DNA from: CAYOLL01 sp964404765 [NCBI: uncultured Gemmatimonadota bacterium]
Lineage (GTDB): Bacteria > 4572-55
Assembly: GCA_964404765.1 (NCBI GenBank)
Contig: CAYOLL010000164.1
Location: 1-13,202 of the forward strand
Reading direction: 5' to 3'
DNA: 13,202 nt
The notes under the pieces are model-generated. The model had not been told where the DNA came from. It saw only the letters and a list, made by a program, of their open reading frames with translations, and did not search any database. Below, one piece after another: positions 5,827-11,900 of the stretch; the stretch's first letter is position 1; each line of letters begins with the position of its first letter. A program made the position numbers and the translations under genes.

Positions 5827-7119
5827 TTAATTCGCGGCAACCGTTGCCGGCGCACCTAATACACGGGCAACCTGATTCGCAGCTATATCCCAAATTACGG
5901 CTGTGCCGTTGTGATTTGCCGTCAGAATAAGTTTGCTTTCGTGATTGAACTCCACCGTATAGCTCCAAATTGACATGTCTTTGGCCGTCAGGCCGCGATC
6001 AAACGATTTAAGCTCGGCGCTGTTGGAAGCATCCCACATCTTGACCAGGCCGGTCGAGCCGGTCGCGGCAATGTAGCGCCCGTTGGGACTAAAACTTACG
6101 GACTTGACTTCGCCATTAAAAGATTCGATGCTGTCCTTTACTTTTTTAGCGGCGACATCAATAATTTTTAGGGTTTTATCGTCGCTGCCGGACGCCAGAA
6201 GTTTGCCATCCGGGCTAAAAGCAACGCAGGTGGCGGCTTTGGTATAAATTGCGCTTAACTTGATTTCGCCGGCGCCGGTTTCCACATTCCAAACATTGAC
6301 GTTGCCTTTGCTGTCGGCGCTGGCCAGATATTTGCCGTCGGCGCTAAAGGCTGCGCCGCGAATCGCCGCTTTTTTATCCTCGGCAAACTGCTTGGTCTCT
6401 TTATTGGCGGCGATGTCATACAGCTTAAGGATGCCGGAGCTGCCGCAAACGGCGATTAATTTATTATCCGGGCTAAAGACTACGCCGTTTAAGTTGACGT
6501 TGGCAATTTCAAAATGGGTAATTTCCTTTCCGGAAAGTGTGTCCCAAATCTTTATGAATCCCGGATATCCAACCCCGGCAACCATTTTACCATCCGGACT
6601 AATGTCAGCTGAGCGCACGGCATCGGGATTGCCTTCATAGGATTGTAGAACTTTACCTTCGGCGGCAGACCAAAGTTTGGCGGTTTTATCCTTGCTGCCC
6701 GTCAAAACAAATTGGCCGTCGTTGCTAAAAGTGGCCGAAAAGACGGCGTCGCTATGCGGATTAAGACTGCCGGCCGGTTTAAAGGTTTCGGTCTTGACCG
6801 GGGCCGCGCTTGTCATCGCTTTTGCGGTATCGGCCGGGGCGGCTGTGGTTGAGTCCGGCGGCGTTTTGGCTTCCTGCTCCTTCAACAGTTGCTGGGCCAT
6901 GATTAAGCGGTCGGAGCCAACCTGAGTCATCAGCTCCTGATTTGCAGCCTGATACGATTTAACGGCTAATTTATAATTGGCCGTGCTAAAATATTGATCG
7001 CCTTCCTCGATCTGCCGGGCGATCCCGCTAGCCTTTTGATACGCTTGAAATCCAAAAAAACCGACCACGGCCAAAACAATGACCGCTATGCCGGTTACTA
7101 CCATCATCATACGACCCAT
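5827..7119 (-). CDS. Membrane-anchored seven-repeat WD40 protein
   Basis: This is a 430-residue protein. Residues 4-26 form a single N-terminal membrane anchor (VVTGIAVIVLAVVGFFGFQ), and most of the chain is predicted outside the cytoplasm. Residues 33-64 (GDQYFSTANYKLAVKSYQAA core) look like one TPR-type helical hairpin, followed by an Ala/Pro/Thr-rich linker at about 85-112. From about 119 to the end there are seven WD40 repeats, recognised by repeated FSPDGK/FSNDGQ strings, GS-D-KTLK or equivalents and W/Y/I-D endings (KLWS, KIWD, KLYD, NVWN, KIID, KMWD, VIWD): one complete beta-propeller. WD40 propellers are protein-interaction scaffolds, so a scaffolding role at the envelope is the reasonable inference; partner and process are unknown. 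The ATG at 7117-7119 has a strong GGGAGGA Shine-Dalgarno at 7126-7132 and its own promoter at 7172-7200. It appears to be a single-gene unit. Confidence 0.9.
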   Translation of the reverse strand: MGRMMMVVTGIAVIVLAVVGFFGFQAYQKASGIARQIEEGDQYFSTANYKLAVKSYQAANQELMTQVGSDRLIMAQQLLKEQEAKTPPDSTTAAPADTAKAMTSAAPVKTETFKPAGSLNPHSDAVFSATFSNDGQFVLTGSKDKTAKLWSAAEGKVLQSYEGNPDAVRSADISPDGKMVAGVGYPGFIKIWDTLSGKEITHFEIANVNLNGVVFSPDNKLIAVCGSSGILKLYDIAANKETKQFAEDKKAAIRGAAFSADGKYLASADSKGNVNVWNVETGAGEIKLSAIYTKAATCVAFSPDGKLLASGSDDKTLKIIDVAAKKVKDSIESFNGEVKSVSFSPNGRYIAATGSTGLVKMWDASNSAELKSFDRGLTAKDMSIWSYTVEFNHESKLILTANHNGTAVIWDIAANQVARVLGAPATVAAN

Positions 7120-7171
7120 AAAGCATCCTCCCAGAGTATCGTTAATTCCATATTAGAACGCAACATATCCT

Positions 7172-7200
7172 ATTCTATTTCAAGTTTTGCAAAATGTCAA
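7172..7200 (-). promoter_or_regulatory. Near-consensus vegetative promoter of the WD40 gene
   Basis: On the minus strand a perfect -35 hexamer TTGACA (7195-7200) and a -10 hexamer TAGAAT (7172-7177, five of six matches) are separated by exactly 17 bases. Transcription would begin around 7165, leaving a leader of roughly 45 bases that includes the GGGAGGA ribosome site of the WD40 gene. No operator-like palindrome was seen beyond TTTTGCAAAA within the spacer (7183-7193 region). Confidence 0.8.
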
Positions 7201-7217
7201 CAAGTAATTGAAGGAGA

Positions 7218-7286
7218 GACTGTAGGCTGTAGTCGGAGGTTGTTAGGCTGTAGACTGTTAGACTTTAAGCTGTAGGCTAAAGCCTA
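7218..7286. repeat. AGGCTGTAG-family degenerate repeat tract
   Basis: The tract is built from degenerate copies of (T)AGGCTGTAGACTGT: GACTGTAGGCTGTAG (7218-7232), GTTAGGCTGTAGACTGTTAG (7242-7261) and AAGCTGTAGGCT (7267-7278). It ends in a perfect palindrome TAGGCTAAAGCCTA (7273-7286) whose last three bases are the tsaB stop codon. It lies between the WD40 promoter and tsaB, so it is the 3' untranslated region of tsaE-tsaB, and the terminal palindrome could fold into a small hairpin there. Confidence 0.7.
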
Positions 7287-7994
7287 TCCACCTGAGTTCC
7301 GCTCGTCCCACTTGATTTCGGCTTCGGAACGGCGCAAATAAACCGGCTCTAAGGTGATCGGGTCGTCCGTCTCACCGCGCTGCAGTTTTTGCCAGCCCAA
7401 AAAAGCGACCGTGGCCGCCCGTGGATGAAAAGCATGGAGCGGCGCAAAAAGTGCTTGTTGACCAAAAATTTCCCGAATATTGTCCCTGTAAACCGTCGCG
7501 CCTTCACCCAGAAAAAGGACAGGCTGACTAAAATGGGCGCGGACGCCGCCAAAAAAGTCATCCGGTCGGGCAACACAAGCAGGGATGAGTTCTGTTAGTA
7601 CGTCTTTTTCATGCTTAAAGACGGCGGCATAAATTTCGCGGCGACGCGCATCCAGACATGGGCAGATCAGCGGCCCCGGCTGAACAAATTGGGCGGCCAT
7701 CGCCGTTAAGGTAGGTATGCCGGCCAGGGGCAGGCCGGTAGCAAAGCAGAGACTTTTGGCAGTCGTCAGGCCGATCCGCAACGCTGTAAATGAGCCCGGT
7801 CCACTGGAAACCGCCACACCGTTGAGCTGATCGAGCCGGATCCGCGCGTCGTCAAGCACGGTTTGAATTGCAGCCAGGACTCGCTCGGAGTGGTTGGCCG
7901 GACTGTTCAGGTTGTACTCGGCGATGAGTTCACCGTTTTTGACTAAAGCCACGCCGCCCAGGGCCGTGGCGGTTTCAAGCGCTAAAATGAGCAT
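7284..7994 (-). CDS. tsaB: tRNA t6A biosynthesis protein TsaB
   Basis: This 236-residue ASKHA-fold protein is the scaffold partner of TsaD in making N6-threonylcarbamoyladenosine at position 37 of ANN-decoding tRNAs, in the cytoplasm. The motifs seen are LILALETATALGGVAL (2-17), SSGPGSFTALRIG (63-75) and CLDARRREIYAAVF (113-126), all typical of TsaB. It lacks the metal-binding histidines of TsaD, as expected. The ATG at 7992-7994 was chosen because the family's first strand begins directly there. The longer open frame to 8228 is only a frame-shifted reading of tsaE. The start lies 20 bases inside the end of tsaE, so translation is probably coupled; the Shine-Dalgarno is weak. TsaD and TsaC are not in the window. 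The stop codon is part of a repeat palindrome (7273-7286). Confidence 0.95.
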   Translation of the reverse strand: MLILALETATALGGVALVKNGELIAEYNLNSPANHSERVLAAIQTVLDDARIRLDQLNGVAVSSGPGSFTALRIGLTTAKSLCFATGLPLAGIPTLTAMAAQFVQPGPLICPCLDARRREIYAAVFKHEKDVLTELIPACVARPDDFFGGVRAHFSQPVLFLGEGATVYRDNIREIFGQQALFAPLHAFHPRAATVAFLGWQKLQRGETDDPITLEPVYLRRSEAEIKWDERNSGG

Positions 7995-8463
7995 AAATAA
8001 GATCCAGATGAGGTTGCAGACGGTTTGGCAAGTATTGGCCATAGAGGGCAATAGCGATTCGCCGCCGGTCGCCGCCGGCATGTTCCAGGCGGATTTCGAT
8101 CCGCTCCGCCGGGAAATAATCCGGGGCCCGGTCGGCCCATTCGACGAGGGTGACGCCTGCGCCCCAAAAATATTCTTCATAGCCCAGCCCGTCCAACTCG
8201 CTGATGTCGCCCAATCGGTACAAATCAAAATGGTATACCGGCAGACTGCCGCGATAGATATTGATCAGCGTAAAAGTCGGGCTATTGACCGTATCGGTGA
8301 CGTTCAGGCCGGCGCATATTCCCTGGGTCAGGGAGGTTTTGCCGCTGCCCAACTCGCCGGAGAGCGCCACAAAATCGCCGGCGGCCAGACCGGCGGCCAA
8401 TTGCAGACCTAACTGCCGGGTTTCGTCAAGATTGTGAGTCGTGATCGTTTTGGATGTCGTCAT
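7975..8463 (-). CDS. tsaE: tRNA t6A biosynthesis ATPase TsaE
   Basis: This 162-residue P-loop ATPase is needed for turnover of the TsaB-TsaD complex in t6A synthesis. It shows Walker A GELGSGKT (36-43), SPTFTLINIY (61-70), HFDLYRL (78-84) and the LVEWADR motif (106-112), all characteristic of TsaE; length is normal for the family. The ATG at 8461-8463 fits the usual N-terminus. No Shine-Dalgarno precedes it. A near-consensus promoter (8473-8501) ends only 9 bases before the ATG, so the transcript should begin at or within a few bases of the start codon, which predicts leaderless or near-leaderless translation. It overlaps tsaB by 20 bases, forming a two-gene operon. Confidence 0.96.
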   Translation of the reverse strand: MTTSKTITTHNLDETRQLGLQLAAGLAAGDFVALSGELGSGKTSLTQGICAGLNVTDTVNSPTFTLINIYRGSLPVYHFDLYRLGDISELDGLGYEEYFWGAGVTLVEWADRAPDYFPAERIEIRLEHAGGDRRRIAIALYGQYLPNRLQPHLDLIYAHFSA

Positions 8464-8472
8464 AGGTTACGC

Positions 8473-8501
8473 AGTCTACTATTGACCTTTAGCAATGTCA
8501 A
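8473..8501 (-). promoter_or_regulatory. Near-consensus promoter of tsaE-tsaB, leaderless layout
   Basis: On the minus strand a perfect TTGACA (8496-8501) and TAGACT (8473-8478, four of six matches including the critical A2 and T6) are spaced by exactly 17 bases. Only nine bases (8464-8472) separate the -10 hexamer from the tsaE ATG. A normal start site 6-8 bases downstream of the -10 gives a leader of about 1-3 bases. The element closely resembles the WD40 promoter, sharing TTGACATT. Confidence 0.78.
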
Positions 8502-8522
8502 GTATTTTGGAAGAATTACTTC

Positions 8523-8592
8523 AGCTATTACTTGCAAACTGAAGTTTGCTATTCCATAGCTAATGCTGGCAAACTGAAGTTTGCTATTCCAT
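8523..8592. repeat. 35-base tandem repeat with internal palindrome
   Basis: Two adjacent 35-base units at 8523-8557 and 8558-8592 share their last 24 bases exactly and most of the first 11. Each contains the palindrome GCAAACTGAAGTTTGC (7-base-pair arms, 2-base loop) followed by TATTCCAT. A truncated third copy, TTGCTATTCCAT, recurs at 8753-8764 at the junction of the larger duplication. With only two units and no spacers, this is not a CRISPR array. Confidence 0.85.
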
Positions 8593-8596
8593 AAAA

Positions 8597-8727
8597 GAGT
8601 CCACTCTAAAAAGCTGTTGAACCACGAAATACTCGAAATGCACGAAATCATAACATGCTGAAAATAATAATGTTATGCGTTTTCTTTTCGTGTATTTCGT
8701 GTATTTCGTGGTTTTTAGAGTGAACTC
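8597..8727. repeat. CACGAAATA-type large imperfect palindrome, copy 1
   Basis: Arms of about 60 bases pair imperfectly. Perfect blocks are CCACGAAATAC (8622-8632) with GTATTTCGTGG (8701-8711) and CATAACAT (8649-8656) with ATGTTATG (8670-8677), closing a 13-base loop. CACTCTAAAAA and TTTTTAGAGTG form an outer pair. The right arm repeats TTCGTGTAT with a 9-base period. In the tamB transcript it lies after the stop and could form a long hairpin. Confidence 0.8.
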
Positions 8728-8768
8728 ATACAATCAAAACCGATAGCGCAGCTTGCTATTCCATGCAA

Positions 8769-8896
8769 GAGTCCACTTCCACTCTAAAAAGCTGTTGAAC
8801 CACGAAATACTCGAAATCATAACATGCTGAAAATAATAATGTTATGCGTTTTCTTTTCGTGTATTTCGTGTATTTCGTGGTTTTTAGAGTGAACTC
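8769..8896. repeat. CACGAAATA-type large imperfect palindrome, copy 2
   Basis: This is the second copy of the palindrome, starting a few bases after the tamB stop codon (transcript sense), with the same inner 8-base-pair stem and 13-base loop. Its left arm lacks one 9-base CGAAAT-type unit present in copy 1. Position and fold make it a candidate 3'-end hairpin or terminator for tamB, though it lacks a clean T-run after a tight GC-rich stem. Confidence 0.78.
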
Positions 8897-8902
8897 ATAC
8901 AA

Positions 8903-11900
8903 TCAAAACCGATAGCGCAGCTTTAAATCGACCGTATAGTTGCTGTCCTGGTTTTTTTCCTGGTCAACGGCCCGTTCACCAACGACAGTGCTCCAACGAT
9001 TCAGGTAATATTCGGCCCGGACTTTGTTGCCATGTTTAAAAGGCAGCTCCTGCGAATAACTGACAAATAATTCTTCCGAAATATATTTGCCCACCGTCAG
9101 CGTGGCCGAAGCGCTCCCGCCAAACAGATTGGTATCTAAGTTAATGGTATCGAACAAGTTGGTCGTCCCGCGCAATCGCCGCATCAATTGCTGATTAACC
9201 ATCGCGTCGCTTAGCCGGCTGAGCGCTTTCTGCTCGGCGTTGTGGCTCAGGGAGGACAGGCCGCTTTGGGTATAGCCGATGGTCAGCGCCAGCAGCGCAT
9301 CGGTTTCGGTGTAGTCTTTGGGATCGCCGGTGCGGGCGTCAAAGGCCGAAAAGCGCGGCTGATTCAAGTGCAGCGCAGTGCCGTCCACGGTGACCTGCAG
9401 GCGGACTTGTTCATTTTGATGCGACTCGTCCTCGGTCACGCGCAGGCGGGTTTCGGCGGCCAGCTTGATCTGCGGGTCCATGACGGTCACGCCTAAAAAA
9501 CGAATTTGTCCTTCCAGCACATCAAAATTATAGTCATACAAATAGTACAGCCCATGCAAAACAACAATATCCCCGGTCAGATTAAGCAGGTTTTGGCGTG
9601 TCCAGACATTAAGCGCCACTTTCATTTCCACATCTGCCTGCGCATTGCGCAGCCAGACACTTGGGCCTTTAATATCCAGGTCCAGATCGAACGGAAAATC
9701 CCATAAAAACTGGGTGGACGTGCCGGAAGATGACGCTTCCTCGCTTTCTTCAAAAGGCGTGGTGATGACGCCGGAAAGCAAGCGCACGTCGCCGGCGCAC
9801 AGAACACGCGCCGCCGGCCCCGTAATTGTCAGATCGGCATCCATGGCCGCGCTGACATCGTTCACGTCCTTAATCGTAAAACTGCGTGCCTGAACCTGCA
9901 AGCGCGAGCTTGGAAAATCAAACTGCCGGCCCAACGCCAACCAGCCATCGCCCTTTATTTCCCCGCCGCTTTCCGCCCGGCCAGAAAAAGTGTGAATATA
10001 CAGGCTGTCGCTGTCAATTACGCCGCTTAAAAGTAAGGAGTCCAGGCTGGTGTTCGCCGCCGGAAGTTGGACTAAACCGTCATGAACCCGGAATGCGCCG
10101 GCCACATCCGGTCGGCTCAAATCGCCGCAGATTTGCAAATGAGCCTGGACAAAGCCATTTTGAACCAAAATATCGGGAATCATAAAGGTAAATAGCCGTA
10201 GCTCGACATTGGCCAAATTGACGTTAAGGTCAAAATCATCCGGCGGGAGCAGACGGCCGGCCAATAAGTCGATCATGTCCAAAGGCAGATGTGCCGTCGC
10301 GCTGACCCGCCGGCGATGACGATTGTCCAAAGTCAGCGAATCCAGAACAACGTCATGCCCGTCGTAGCGCGCCTGAGCCTGAAATTGTCCAACCGACAAG
10401 CCCTGCACACCCAAATCATTGCTGCGGACATTCAGGCTCAGGTTGGGTTGATAGGGATCGCCGGTCAGACGGGCCAGCAGGTCTAATTGTCCGTTAAAAG
10501 GCGCGTCCACCCGGTCTACCACGGTCAGATCATCCAGATGGAAATCACGGCTGCGCAAGGTCAGGTCCCAGTTTTCTACGGGCAAATAGGGCACATCCTG
10601 CGCTGCCCGCGCCCGCAGCAGTAAGTTGGCCAGCGGCGTCACGGCCCAGCCGGTTAAAGCTAATGCGCTGCGCTCGCCCAGGCGGACTTGCAGCGAATCT
10701 ACCAGCAGGCTGTCGCGCGTCAGTACAATATGCGCGTCGGCATCGGGTATGGCGAAGCCGGTCAGTGAGTCGCGAAAGGCGGCATCCTGAACAAACAGTT
10801 CGCCGCTAAACTGCGGCGCTTCCGGTGTGCCGCGCGCCGTTAAAAATGCGCTCCAATGACCGGACAGATGCTGCCCGGGCTGGAGCAATATATTCAGCAA
10901 AGCAAACGATTGTCTGTTGACTTCAAGCTCGAACTTCATGCCTTCTTTCACCAGTTCCGGGTCAATCGGTTTATTGGACTGCGGTAGCGGCATGTAGCCG
11001 GTCATGGAGGCCGTCTGCTCGCCATAAACCAGCGTCAGCGAGGGCGCGGCCAGCTTGCTGTCGGCATATACGACGGTGCCTTTCAGATCGCCTAACGGCA
11101 GCCCGGCCGCGCCGAGCCCTTCCCCGTTCACCGTCGTAAAAATGGACAAATCATCAAAAGCGCCTTCCGCGCTGATATCGGCGGATAGTGTGCCGGTGAG
11201 CGGCGCGGCCAGCTTAAATGTCCGGCCCAGCTTTTCCAGATTGACATCAAAAATCTGGGCGGTCAACCCAATGCCCTTCTTAAAATCCAGCGAGCCGTAA
11301 AGCGCCAGATCGCCAATCGTCGAAGTGACTTCAAAATCCTTTAGATTGAGCTGCGTGGCCGAAACGGAAAAGGTTAGCGGCAGCGGATTCAGCAAATCAA
11401 ATTCAGGCGTGTGGATATTCAGGCGCTGGATTTCGATATCGGTCTGTTGCGGATTCAGGCGCAGGCGCGCGTTAAGCGCGGCGTAGATGGTATCGCCAAT
11501 GGCGGCGTACAGCGTGTCAATGGTTATTGCCGGGCCGTCGGTATGCGCTTCTAAAACCATGTGGTCGATCCATAAGCGGCCGATTTCCACATCTAAGCAG
11601 TTTAAATTGCCCCGCCCTTTGCGCGCACTCATCAGGCTGTCGATTTGGACGCTGCCGGTAATACTGCCCACATACAGCGTATCGTATGAAGCGCGGCGCA
11701 AACTCACTTGTCCGGCAATGGTCGGATCGCCCAACGGCCCGTGGATATGACCGCTAAAATCCAGCTTGCCGGCCAATGTATGCGGTTTTAGCCAGGGTTG
11801 AAAGCGGCGCAGGTTGATCCGGCTTAGCTCCAGCTTAGCCTCGATCTGCCGATAGTCAATCCGACCGGACAGGCTGACCGTTGCCGTATCGCTGGCGATG

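Larger units (their letters stand above)
8464..8902. other. Repeat-filled spacer between tamB and tsaE
   Basis: These 439 bases carry no credible gene. From left to right they hold the tsaE promoter, a 35-base tandem repeat (8523-8592) and two near-identical copies of a unit of about 170 bases (8581-8754 and 8753-8923), each containing a large imperfect palindrome. A 63-codon open frame at 8460-8651 runs through the promoter and repeats and is not considered real. Confidence 0.7.
8581..8923. repeat. Tandem duplication of about 170 bases including the tamB tail
   Basis: Copy 1 (8581-8754) and copy 2 (8753-8923) are nearly identical. By eye they differ by two base changes near 8593/8765, a 6-base insertion in copy 2 (TTCCAC, near 8777) and loss in copy 2 of one 9-base unit (GCACGAAAT). 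The last 106 bases (8649-8754 and 8818-8923) are identical. Each copy ends in the 21 bases encoding the tamB C-terminus K-L-R-Y-R-F plus stop; only copy 2 is joined to the gene. This is a recent tandem duplication spanning the 3' end of tamB and its 3' untranslated hairpin. Confidence 0.9.

Noticed and set aside
7995-8228. 78-residue N-terminal extension of TsaB
   Set aside because: It is a frame-shifted reading of tsaE; TsaB proteins begin at the conserved first strand encoded from 7994.
8460-8651. 63-codon minus-strand open frame
   Set aside because: It covers the tsaE promoter, the 35-base repeats and half a palindrome; its translation looks like read-through of repeat sequence and no family is recognisable.
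8523-8923. Possible CRISPR array
   Set aside because: There are only two copies of each repeat, repeats abut without unique spacers, and no cas gene is present.
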